Made by a program: the position numbers and the translations under genes
The notes under the pieces: generated by a model
Told to the model about the DNA's origin: nothing
The model's input: only the letters and a program-made list of their open reading frames with translations
Databases searched by the model: none
Part shown: positions 31,470 to 62,207 of the stretch, piece by piece
How positions within the stretch are numbered: position 1 is the stretch's first letter
How the letters are laid out: each line of letters begins with the position of its first letter
Source of the DNA: Merluccius polli
Taxonomy: Eukaryota > Chordata > Actinopteri > Gadiformes > Merlucciidae
NCBI GenBank assembly: GCA_030340625.1
Contig: JAOPHQ010005192.1
Location: 1 to 64,000 of the forward strand
DNA length: 64,000 bases
Reading direction: 5' to 3'

Positions 31470-34400
31470 TCTTATTTATTATGTTCATTTTACAATGGAA
31501 TGCAAGGAGTCTGTTGGCAAATGGTCAAGATTTTAAGAAGTTTGTAGATAGCAGAAGTGTAAAGCCAGATGTAATATGTATTCAAGAGACGTGGTTAAAA
31601 CCAAAATTTGATTTTGTTTTATCTAATTATATGGTCATTAGAAGAGACAGAGAACAAGGAAGTGGTGGGGGATGTGCTACTTTTGTAAGGAAGGGTATAC
31701 CATATAGGTTGTTGGGTACAGGGGAGGAGCAAGAATATGTGATAGTGGAAATATGGGCAGATAAAAAGAAAGTTGTGGTAATAAATTATTATAATCCTTG
31801 TAAACAGCTAGAATTAAATGAGTTAGAGAAAATAGAAGGACAGGATAGGGATAATGTATGGTGTGGAGATTTTAACGCTCATAATACACTGTGGGGAGGG
31901 GAGAAGACAGATAAAAATGGACAGGTGATTGAGGAGGTAATGAATGATAAGAACTTAGTTTGTTTAAATGATGGAAGAAGGACTAGGATTGACGTCAGAA
32001 CTGGTAAAGAGTCAGTATTAGACCTTACCTTTTTGTCTAGTAGACTGGCTCCAAAGTGTGAGTGGGAAGTACATGGAGAAGGTACTATTGGAAGTGACCA
32101 TTACCCAATTAAATGTAAGCTGGATGTTGATGTAAGAGTGAGTGCAGAAGATAGTCATGGAAGGTGGATTTTTAAAAAGGCAGAGTGGGAGAGATTTACA
32201 GAAACAAGTGATTTGTATATTAGTTCAGTCCAAGAAACAAATGATATTGAAAGAAATGAAAGTGAATTGAGACAGAGTATTTATATGGCTGCAATGGATA
32301 CCATACCAAAAAGTTCAGGGAAACTAGTGAGGAAAGCGGTTCCATGGTGGAATGTTAAATGTGATGAGGTAGTTAAGGAAAGGAATAGAGCCTTGAGAAG
32401 GTTAAAAAGGACTCATAATTTTCAACATTTTATTGAGTATAAGCAAGCACAGGCAGTAGTGAGAAGTCTCATAAGGCAAAGGAAAAGATCATACTGGAGG
32501 AGTTTTTGTAGTTCAATTGGAAGTACTATTAATTTAAATGATGTGTGGGGAATGATTAAGAAAATGGAAGGTAATAGGAGAGAGTGGAATTATCCAATCC
32601 TTTCAGATGGGGATCAGGTGGCTGTATCAAATTTAGAGAAGGTAGAAATGATGGTGAATACACTGAGTAAGGTACATAGTTCTAGTAATTTATCAGAAGA
32701 AGAAAGAAGGGGTAGGGAAGAAACAAGGAGTTTATATACTGAAGTTATTCAAAGGAAAGAAAGGTTAGAGGATAAATATAATGTTCAATTTACACTGAGA
32801 GAATTAAGAAATGCATTGGATAAGTGTAAGAATTCTTCTCCTGGTAAAGATGAAATGTGTTATTGTATGTTGAGACATTTAAGTGATGAGGGGATTCAGA
32901 AGGTTTTAAATATATTTAACAAAGTGTGGGAGGAGGGAATTATTCCTGCAGGGTGGAAGGAGGCGGTTATTGTTCCAATAAGAAAACCAGGAAAAGATGC
33001 TAGTAATCCAGCAAATTATAGGCCAATAGCGCTAACTTCTCACTTAGGTAAGTTAATGGAAAGGTTGGTCAATGGAAGGATGATGCACTTTATGGAGGAA
33101 AGGGGGTTAATGGCTGGGTATCAGAGTGGTTTTAGAAAGGGGAGAAGTACTATTGATTCAATCATATTGAGGATGAAATAAGAAAAGCTCAGATAAAGAA
33201 AGAAACTGTTGTGGCAGTATTTTTAGATGTGGAAAAAGCGTATGATATGTTATGGGTAGAAGGTCTCTTAATTAAAATGCATATGCTAGGAATTGGGGGA
33301 AATATGTTTAATTGGGTAATGGACTTTTTAAATGGTAGAACTATACAGGTGAGAATAGGGAAAGAAATATCTAGAAGATGTTTGGTAGAAAATGGGACAC
33401 CACAAGGTAGTGTTATTAGTTCATTGCTATTCAACATAATGATTAATGATGTTTTTTCTAATGTCCACCCTGAGATTGGGAAGTCACTATTTGCAGATGA
33501 TGGTAGTCTATGGAAAAGGGGAAAGAATGTGAAGTATATCCTGAAAAAGGTACAGGAGGCTCTAACCCTAGTGGAGGATTGGGGAAGGAAATTGGGTTTT
33601 AGATTTTCTATTGAGAAGACTAAGGTTGTGTTTTTTACTAGGAAGAAAATAGATGAAAATTTAAAACTGAAGTTATATGGAAGGAATTTGGAAAGGGTTA
33701 AAAGTTTTAAGTTTCTTGGTGTGTGGCTTGATACAAGACTTACATGGAGGGTTCATATACTGAGTGAACAAATGTAAAAGAGTAATGAATTTAATGAGAT
33801 GTCTTGCTGGAACAGAATGGGGAGCAGATGTAGCTTCTTTGAAGCAAATTTATGTGTATTTAATTAGAGCCAGAATTGAGTATGGGTGTTTGGTTTATGG
33901 ATCTGCAGCCAAATCAGTTTTAACTGAATTAGATATAGTTCAAGCTAAGGCACTGAGAATATGTACAGGAGCAGTGCGATCTTCTCCAGTTTGTTCCTTG
34001 CAGGTAGAAACAGGAGAAATGCCACTTTGGGTTAGAAGAAAACAGCTTCAGGCTAACTACTGGGTCAACTTGATGGGTCAAAGGTGTGATCATCCAGTTA
34101 AAATTGCAATCCATGCAAGCTGGGAGAGAGAGGTAGTAAGACTTCCAAGTTTTGGATGGACTGGGGAAGCATTGGCACAGGAAATGTCTATACGTGACCA
34201 GAACTTTTGTCCAGGAGTGCTGTGGCCAATAGTTCCTATATGGCAGTTGGAGGTCCCAGAGGTAGATCTAGAGATTCTTGAGACTAAGTTAGAAAATCCT
34301 GAGTCAAATTTGGTACATGAATTCCAGTGTCATGTAGGAGAAAGGTATCAGGAGCATATATTAATTTTCACTGATGGGCCAAAAGACCAAGAGACAGGTG

Positions 34401-35230
34401 CTACAGGTGCAGCTTTTGTTGTTCAGAGATGGAATGCCCAAGTTTTTAAGAGAACTTCAAATTATTTGAGTGTGTTTGCAGTAGAATTGTATGCAATCCT
34501 GATGGCAGTGCAATGGACTGAGCAGATACAGAACCATAACGTTTTGATATGCAGTGACTCTGTGTCAGCTATCAATAGTATTGGGAAGGGATTGTCAAAA
34601 AGTAGGCAAGATCTTATTTATGATATTCTTCTGGCAATTAGAGATGTAAAAAGGAGAGGGGTGGAAATATCATTTGTATGGGTCCCAGCACATGTGGGTA
34701 TTGCAGCAAATGAGAAGGTTGATAAATTGGTTAAGGAAGCTGCAAAAAAGGAAATTATAGATGTTGATATAAATTTGTCCAAGGGGGAAGGTAAAAGTAT
34801 TGTGTGGCAGAAAACTATTTTAAAATGGCAACAATTTTGGGAACAAGAAAATAAAGGGAGGCACCTATTCTCATTAAATAGTAGAGTAACTGAGTCAATT
34901 AATGTTTGTAAAAGTGAAGGATTTACACGTAAGGAACAAGTTATTATTTATAGAATGAGGATTGGTCATACATGTCTGAATAACACTTTATTTGTTTTAG
35001 GGACACATCAGAATGGCTTGTGTTCATGTCAGGAACCTGAGACGGTGCAGCATGTTTTGATTTCTTGTAGAAAATATGACCGCCAAAGACAAGATCTGAT
35101 AAGAGATTTGAGAGAAATTGGTTTGGAAGAAGTTTCTTTGAAGAGTATTTTAGAAGTAGGATCAAGTTGGAGAGGGAAAAGATATCTGTTCACATTTTTA
35201 AAGGATACTGGACTGTTCAGCAGAATATAG
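31466..35230 (+). pseudogene. LINE ORF2: endonuclease, RT, RNase H, two frameshifts
   Basis: The first frame (31466-33181) shows an endonuclease (LQWNARSLLANG, CIQETWLKP, WCGDFNAHNTLWGG, IGSDHYPI) and RT blocks up to NYRPIALTSHLGKLMERLV and YQSGFRKGRST. A frame slip near 33170 leads to 33211-33777 with VFLDVEKAYDMLW, NGTPQGSVIS and SLFADD (catalytic). A second slip near 33765 leads to 33764-35230, holding RNase H (IFTDGPKDQETG, VELYAILMAVQW, ICSDSVSAI, VWVPAHVGIAANEKVD) and a C-terminal CX3C-like tail region. Everything else is open, so only two small indels separate this from a complete protein. Confidence 0.9.
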
Positions 35231-35249
35231 TGCACTAAGGTGCTAGTAC

Positions 35250-35329
35250 CATAGATGGCAGCAATGCAACTTCTTGGATGCCGGCTGCCGTAAAACTCCA
35301 AAGAAGAAGAAGAAGAAGAAGAAGAAGAA
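35250..35329 (+). other. LINE 3' stem-loop and (AAG)n tail
   Basis: GATGGCAGCAATGC and GGATGCCGGCTGCCGT can pair (GGCAGC with GCTGCC), followed by AAAACTCCAAAG and nine to ten AAG units. The LINE reverse transcriptase probably recognises this hairpin. Related hairpins occur at 4171-4230 and 58140-58212. Confidence 0.7.
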
Positions 35330-35343
35330 GAACGAATCCCAAA
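35330..35343 (+). repeat. right 14-bp target-site duplication of the LINE
   Basis: GAACGAATCCCAAA, identical to 30259-30272. Confidence 0.9.
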
Positions 35344-35986
35344 CATTATTTGCCAGTACCACGTCAGCGCTGCCTGCGTGTACCATGGATGTAGGCGTGC
35401 GTGCTGTGCTTCGTGTCAGACCAGGAAGTAATCGCTGTCTGCCTCTACAACGGCACAGTGTAAAGTTGTTTATGTATTTACTGAGACCAACGATTACATT
35501 AGTTGTATCACAATTCCGTTGTGTTGAAAAGAGAAATAGATATTTAATGTAGACCTAATTTAATTCACCCAACACAAGGTACATTTGGCAAGTTTTGAGT
35601 CGATTCAAGGTAAGGATTTCCATTAGCTGTTTGAATTGACCATATACGGAATTGACAGGCGTTTCATCTACCTTCATTTGAGTCGCGTGAGTTGTATCTT
35701 TTGACAGCTAGCTACCTGTTCATACTCCTGTAGGCTTAGGGTTAGTTGTTTGTCTTCCCCCGGATTTCCGGATACTGCCCTTACTTGCAATCGATACTAG
35801 ATGTAAAAGGATAGAGGGTTGTAAAGTCATCGAGAAATATAAAAATGCACCTTGATATTTCTATATTGGAACCACTACGTTAAACACGTGTGCATGTGTA
35901 TGCATCACGTTTATACTATTATCTGCATCTTAATGTGAAATTGCAGAATTCTATATTTTAACCTGTTCCTCCACTACACACGCACA
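35344..35986 (+). promoter_or_regulatory. candidate 5' region of pdxdc1
   Basis: This is the space between the LINE and the first exon I can place. A good donor, CAAG|GTAAGG, lies at 35609/35610, so a 5' leader exon could end there. ATGGATGTAGGCG at 35384 opens a short frame without recognisable homology. No TATA box or CpG island is obvious. The promoter could equally lie upstream of the LINE, which would make the LINE intronic. Confidence 0.3.
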
Positions 35987-35995
35987 GCTCAGACG

Positions 35996-55040
<19,045 letters not shown>

Positions 55041-55406
55041 GTGAGCAGCAAACACAATGTAACACAACGATTACTGAGCTTTGGAACCAAGACATTGATT
55101 GGGGACCTTTGCTGTCCTGGGATTATCACTTGATATTCATCAAACAATTACATTCACTACATTTCTGCATCATCCCAGCATGCTGTAACGTACACATTTT
55201 TGGATTTCTAAATGTACTTTTTAAATGTAGTTATAATTGAGTCTAGCAAAAAAGGAAGATACTTCAAAAACAAGTTGGACCGTGCAGAATATGGGACTGG
55301 AATAGAAAGGAAGATCATTGAATCATTGAACTCATTTAACAATCGGTCACACATAAAATGCCAGTGAACCCAGAATGGTGTTTTTTCTTTAGTTTTAAAC
55401 ATATTA

Positions 55407-56274
55407 CAGTTTTTCTCGATTGCTTGAACACAAAAACTTGTTCCTGTAGCGCAAAAACCCATACCCTTATGTCACACGCATTTCCCATAACCGTAAACTT
55501 TATTCACCTGTTTCCACACGTTTCAATATTCAAAACTCTTTCTGCAAAACCTTACATAAAAGTGGCCAAATAAATCATGAATTGCATTAAATCTTAATTC
55601 AGCAAACACATGCTGTCAATATAATTAACTCAAGTCATCACAACCTAAACTCAAAGACCACACCTTTCTCCAGGTGCAAACACTAGGTCTCAAAATTGTT
55701 AACACACCAATCAGAATTGCAGGATCAATAAAGAGGGCCTAGAGGCATGTCCATGTGCTTTGGAACAATGGATCCTACTGTAACAATGCCAACATTGCGA
55801 GACAACAGAGAGGAAGATTTGACATTTGTAAATAAAGCTTTTGGAAATTGGGTATTTTACTGTTCCTTACATGTTTTGTCAGTGTGACATTACAAAGATC
55901 ATGTTTTTGACCAAAACATACAGTAGTATTCCCTTATCCACCAATGTTAGAATATGTAATGTAACTGTAATTTACCGTATTACAGTACTTTATTGAATTT
56001 CTCTCACCATGGTGTTCCTGAAAGGGTTATCTGGATAGTCAGTGCTGTGATTTCCAAAGTATTTATCTGAAAACATATTCAAAACATTTTGGTAGCAGTG
56101 TTTTGAATGAATCCCTCCAGTGTGTATGAAACAGTCATGTAGTCTGAGTTTTTGACAGCTTGTGTGTGTTGTCTGAGGGCAAAAGTTTGAATTTACCCAG
56201 AAGATGTTTGTACTATTGGATGTGAGTTTTTTAAATTGTGTGAAGATTTGAGAAAATGCAATTCAGAAAAACTC
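55407..56274. mobile_element. Tc1/mariner-type MITE
   Basis: CAGTTTTTCTCGATTGC at the left and GCAATTCAGAAAAACTC at the right are imperfect inverted repeats, with TA on both outer sides (55405-55406 and 56275-56276). It is 868 bp and noncoding. It lies after the last pdxdc1 exon seen. Confidence 0.7.
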
Positions 56275-56276
56275 TA

Positions 56277-57716
56277 GTATGTGTCTAGTACCACTGGCAT
56301 TGTTAGCCCTGGGCGTCTGAGGCTACAGCCCCAAATGTTTTAATAACCAAGAAAAAAATAGCCCTAGATCTATTGATATGTCATTCCGGTCACGCCCTCG
56401 AAAACAATATGATATCGTTGATCAAAAACACAAGTACGTTTTGGGTCCTCTGTGTGTCATTCCAGCAGCAAATCTACTTCAAAATTTGCAGTGATTAAGA
56501 CATATACTTTGAATGTAAATAAAGGCTCCAGAGTGCATACAAAAAGCATCAAAATAGAGCTTGTTTATAAAAAAGAAAGAAATTCCAGGGGATGACGCCC
56601 CGGGAACCCCCTACAGAGGTCCGGGCTAAGCCCCGAATGTCCCCCAAATCCTAGAAACACACCTCAGTATGTCTATAATCTTGAACATAGTAGTCTATGC
56701 CATTTTGTTACTGTTACTAAAATTAGGCCGAAAAACCTGTCTTTGCCAACCAGTTTGTGAACGTTCTACTCTGCTCCGAACTCTGACACCGACACCGAGA
56801 GGGTGTGCTTCCGCCACGGTGTGTGTGTGGATGTGTGGAGCTCAGTGGTTAATGTTGATGGCTGCATCCAAGGGAGGTTTAAGCATCTCGGACACTTATA
56901 TTATAATGCCACACATTTCATGGCGTATTTCATATACAACATCGCTAATTATAACGCTCATACTCAAGCGCAATACATACAAGCACTAGCTTTAAAAAAG
57001 TATTACAAGTTTGGCATGCGCACGGAAGACATTTGCCTTCAGGGCTTTTTGGCAGAAAGCCTATAAAGTCAGGTGCTGTAGTATAAAGAGCGACAAAGCA
57101 CATGTAGGGTCGTGGTGGATGAATGTGTCAAACACAGGCCTATCACCCAGGACATGCACAGTATTATTGTTTGACTTATTATTATTTTTTTAATTATCAG
57201 TTTTCAGTCACAGTTTGGTTCGGTTTAGGCAACACAACTACTTAGTTAGGTTCAGGCACAACTACTTGTTTAGGGTTAGGCAGAAAGCCCTTTCTGCCAG
57301 AAAGATTTTTGGCAGAAAGCCCTGAAGGCAAACTTCTCCCATGTGCGGTTGGTGTGAACCGTAACCATGGAGAGAACACTTCCTCCCCTACTTTGTAGAA
57401 CTGTCAGCCCAAAACACATTTCTTTAAATCTCAGTGTTTGAATTTGAGCAGAAACAGGGGGTTCACGTACACTTCAATTACCCATTACATATATATACTT
57501 CAGGATAATGCATACATTGTAATGAGTTTGAGACTGTAGGTCATGCGATACTCCAATGCAGAGAAAACAGTCAGGAAAAGGAACTACTATTTGAAATAAT
57601 CTAGCAATATATATGTTATTGTTGTGTTAATAGCTATTGCTATGTTATTCATTTCCCCAAAGTAATTAATAGAAAATAAATAATATTTTTTTTCTGTCTT
57701 TATGATTAGTTTTATG
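56277..57716. other. stretch without genes
   Basis: It contains fragments that look repetitive (GGGATGACGCCCCGGGAACC near 56590) and a small direct repeat, GGCAGAAAGCCCT, at 57278-57330. No supported exon. Confidence 0.4.
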
Positions 57717-58082
57717 CGGAGCCCCTCTGGGGTCACATGGTAGAAAAAATTAATAATCTGTGCGAACGGATTTGTAAACCGTGCCCTCGGATTCACAATC
57801 TATGCGCACAGGTTTTCTGTGTGGACCATTCATACACAGACGCATGCATGTGTGTGTGAGTTGCAGCATGACATAAAACAACTCCAACCGCTATTTTCCA
57901 ATGGTGCTGTAAACTCAACCCAAATTGCAGCACCATAACATGCACTCTGTCACACACACAATTACCTCTATTCATCAACTTCCTTAACTACGGATTCCTT
58001 AAGGGAACGGATTTACAAAACCTTGCGCACAAATTTACACATCAAGTTTTTTTTTCTACCATGTGATTCCAGAGTGGCTCTG
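57717..58082. mobile_element. 366-bp MITE with 10-bp TSD
   Basis: Inverted ends CGGAGCCCCTCTGGGGTCAC and its partner ending GGAATC.AGAGTGGCTCTG-like (58065-58082) run into CATGGTAGAAAAAA. TAGTTTTATG is repeated perfectly outside (57707-57716 and 58083-58092). Duplications of 9-11 bp suggest a Mutator-like family. Confidence 0.8.
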
Positions 58083-58139
58083 TAGTTTTATGTTATATGA
58101 ATTGATTTTATTTTTATTTTGCTGCCATATCTCCTGTTC

Positions 58140-58212
58140 CCCACTCCAGTCCAGTTGGTGGCGGTAATGCACCCAATTGCTGGTTTGCCATCCGCCAATA
58201 AACGCCAAAGAA
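58140..58212 (+). other. LINE 3'-end-like hairpin relic upstream of the hAT gene
   Basis: GTTGGTGGCGGTAATGCACC, then GCTGGTTTGCCATCCGCC and CGCCAAAGAAG match the stem-loop-plus-AAG plan of the LINE 3' end at 35250-35329. It stops 10 bp before the transposase ATG and so forms part of its 5' leader. Confidence 0.5.
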
Positions 58213-58221
58213 GTTTTGGAA

Positions 58222-61200
58222 ATGGCGGCGGCAAACCTAGCTGAGTGTGCGAATGAATGTTCATCCAAAAGAAAACGACCCAGAGCGTCAAAAGTATGGG
58301 AATACTTTAAGCAGAAACCGCACAATATGGTTGTTTGTTCACTTTGCAAAGCCGAAATGGCATACCACAGCAGTACAACTGCTATGCACGAACACCTGAA
58401 AAGAAAACATCCAGCAGCCATGATGCTGCAACTCGCTGCACAGGACGTCAGAGCAACATGGTAAGTAATGGTGATGCCAGTTTATCCAGCTCGATAGCTT
58501 GCTATTGTTATGTAACTTGGTTCTGTAACCTTAGCTGTTCTCGTTTAACGAATATTCTCGGATATTCACTTGAAAGAGCAATTTAAATCATAGAGAGTTG
58601 ATTGCGTTCAAGGCCTCCATACGCCAAAGCTCAAGCGTAGAGCTCACGCGTAAAGTCCATTCGCTTTCATTCCGCTCCAATGTTAATGAATGAGCTATTA
58701 CACACCGCAGGCAGAGCTGAAGCGCATTGCGTTGAGGAGTGCGTTTCTTTCGGCGTGGGGTGTATTTATTCCGCCTCCCCCTGTCGTTTTTGTTCAGCTG
58801 ATCAATTTAAATGGCCCAGATGAGTGAGTCCGCGCGGGATGTTCATAGATCATACCTGCCAACCTTGGGCAATATGTATGAGTGCCATCTAGACGCGCGA
58901 GCATCAGTCCTATCAGCTGCTTATCTCTATTTACATTATAAAATACAACTATTAGCCTTATTTCAAGCGTTGGGTAGAATTCCACCTGGATAACGTTATC
59001 ATTAACCTATAATAAGGGTAAGCTAGCTGATAGTATCTGATACCATCTATTTTTAAGCTATTTTCACATTACCAGGGCGCACAATTAGAACCAGCCAAAT
59101 GCTGGTAAAATGCAAGTGGCTAATAGGTTTGCTTCACTCACCTACCCAAATAAAAGGTAATCCATAAAGTGGCTTGTAAAATTTCAGCATTCACTAGCCA
59201 AAAATGTACACTTGTAATTGTATCCGTTTATTAGACAGCAACACAATTTCCATTTTGAAACACCTTAAGCAGGTTAAGGCTCAGGTAATTCATTCTGCAC
59301 GACTGAAAGGTCAGAGATTGGTTGGATTTAGCGCGACAGTCACTTCTTCAACTGACTTCTGTTGAATACATGGTTATGTGTATGGGAAAATTACCATAAC
59401 CTGTTAATTGAGTCTAAACTGGACTGAGATGTGCATGTGAGAGTGAGGGAGACATTCACTCCTCTAGTTCCTCCAGCTGTTCTTTTCAGCACGACATCTT
59501 GACTCCCAAGGGTCGTCACTTTATGAAGATGAGCTGGATTATAGAGTGAAACAAATTACTTTCTGACACCATGAAATGCAGACTTGAGTAACATTTCCAT
59601 CATATCCTTCTCTGAAAATGAGATATACAACAGAATTACATTGTTAATGTAGGCTAATGTTAACCATTCATTTATTAAACTGTGGGCCTGCATCGTCTTT
59701 CCTACCAGTTTCAAGGTACTAAGATTGGTCCAATCCAAGATTGGTCCAATGGTTTGTTTATTTGACTAAAAACAGTGTTGCGATTTTAATTCACTCCGTG
59801 AAGTGAAATATTCTACGTTACAAGTGGATACTCGGCCAAATATGTAAAATTGGTGAAATATTTGCAATGCTGTATCATCACACCGTTAACGTTTCGGTTT
59901 TTAGTCAATCACACAGCTAATACTGTGTGATTGTGCTGTGTTAGCGAACAAGCTACTTACTTGTCAGCCAAGTTGGGGTGCAGAATATTGCCCTTCCTCT
60001 TCATCATAATCCTTCCAGCTGCTGATGAACTTTCTCTCCCCCTAGATTTGTAAATTGTGAACGTGTTCATTTGAATGTTTTTCACTGCACTTTAGAGACA
60101 TCGCTACTCAGTTAACTGACTCATCTGAGGTAACCTACGTGGTTCTGTACCTGCAGATGGTCGCAACAGCTAGTTGGAAAAATCGGAAATACAATTTAGT
60201 TTCAAAGCGATATTCTGATCGTATTCATTTAACTAGCTAAATAGCCAAATAATATTAGGTGGTAGGGATGTGAACAACTCACATTTTTCATGGTCGAATA
60301 ATCAGTGGCTGGTATGAGTGAATAACTGATTGTAATCCTATCTATTGTTGTTTTAGCCAATATCTATCAATTGGCCTTACATTGTCGTGGTCTCAATGTG
60401 GAAGTGTGGCTCTCCCACCACCACCACGAGAGGATGGCACTCCCTCACACATTCAATGACATGCCTAATTATCCACAGCCAGCTTGGGTTTTTCCATTAA
60501 ACCCAAAGCATCAATATTGTACCGTGACACAAACAAGAACCAGATTCATACAAAAATTCAAAAAATGTTTCACGTATGTTCTGATATGGCCATGTGCGTT
60601 GGGCTTAACTGCTGCTGCAGAATCATGTTTTATCAACTAATCATTTTTTTTTATTTCTGAAGCGGTTCAATTCGTTATTTTAATAACGCAAAGGACAAAA
60701 CTACAATATCACGTATGATTGCTGCGTGGACGTCAGTGGCTTTCGTATTCACTTATTGGTCCGAGTCCAACTCGGTTACGTAACCTAAAAGTTTCAGAGG
60801 ACTACTTCCAATTGTCACAAAGCAAATAGGTGGTTTGAGCATTGTGCTGTGTCTTGCACAGCAGGACTAGCGCTATTCACCCAGAGAGAAATCACACAGG
60901 TGCTATTGTGGGTGACGGATCGCTAGAAAAGGAAAAAAGATCGCTACCTGTTCTATTCCTATTATTATTCATGTTATATCGTAACTATAGTTACAAAATC
61001 AACATTATTTGTACATTGTTTCTTTCTCATTTTACCTTTCAACTAGGATGCATCGAGTGTAGCCATCAATGTCAGCTCATTAAAGAAACGAAGGAAAGAG
61101 CGGTGTGCAATACAAATCCCGTCTGTCTCACAAATAGGTATTGAAGATTATCGTGATGTCACACTAAATACACTGATTCCATTTTTTTATCTAAAAGGAA

Positions 61201-62123
61201 AAGTCAATTTCTGTAGTTTTAACTCGTACCTGTGACGTAAGTTTAGCTTCCGTTTGAGCTCTACACTTGAATTGAATTGAAAAACACCATTTCGAACATG
61301 TTCGAAATGGTGAACATGTTCAAAATGGAGAAGGAGGTAGTGACTACTTATTATTTCCTACCCCTTTGGTGTGTGAAGGCCTTCGATTCTAGTGAAATTA
61401 GCTCCAAATACCACGTATTTTTTCAATGCAGTGATGTTTTTTTTTACCACAGACGTTTTTTACGTTCCGTTAAGGAATCACCGATTGCGCAATTGCTAAG
61501 AGGCAAAGTCAGTTAGCGCTTTCAACGTAAAGGTGTATACCGATTGTCACTTTTTATAGCCGTCTTATATAAGGGATAATGTACAGCTTTCCGGTCATTA
61601 TTGCCAAATAAACCCTGACAGGGTGATGCAGGACCCCAATGCAAAATAGTCTGTTAGATTGTACGGTTGGAAATGGCATCCATAGCAGTGTCTTTTGGTC
61701 ATAACTGCGGTCTGCTATTCAGAAATAACAGACCGTAGAATGCAGTAATTGACTAATCAGAATCGAGTATTCAACAAAGCCATGTCATAATCTTGTTTAA
61801 TTTAACAAATTGTATGTTAAATGTATATTGTCATTTTATTTGTGAAAATCCAATGTTTAGCTTCACCATTATAAACAAGTAGCCATGTGCACATGTGCAC
61901 ATGTACACTCTGCGAAGGCACAGACTTCTTAAAAGGGTAGTTCGCCGATTTAACACATTGAGGCTACTGTTGGGATAGTGAGAAAGAGTTTTTAAATCAT
62001 GGTGCAGCCCCTCCAATGGCTCTCGTTTATTCTTTTAGCATTTAGCTAGATACATTGTATATAGCCTAATGATAAACAATGTCATAGCAAAACATGCAAG
62101 TTCATGGCTCATGATTATTGTAT

Positions 62124-62207
<84 letters not shown>

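Larger units (their letters stand above)
30273..35329 (+). mobile_element. full-length I/Nimb-like LINE with RNase H
   Basis: 5057 bp bounded by a perfect 14-bp direct repeat (30259-30272 and 35330-35343), so both ends are exact. It contains ORF1 with zinc knuckles, ORF2 with endonuclease, reverse transcriptase and RNase H, and a 3' hairpin followed by an (AAG)n tail. RNase H after the RT places it with the I/Nimb group of LINEs. The intact duplication and full length point to a recent insertion. It stopped about 0.65 kb upstream of the first pdxdc1 exon I can place. Confidence 0.9.

Noticed and set aside
35274..35552. ORF starting in the LINE (AAG)n tail
   Set aside because: It starts within the poly-Lys-coding tail and has no homology.
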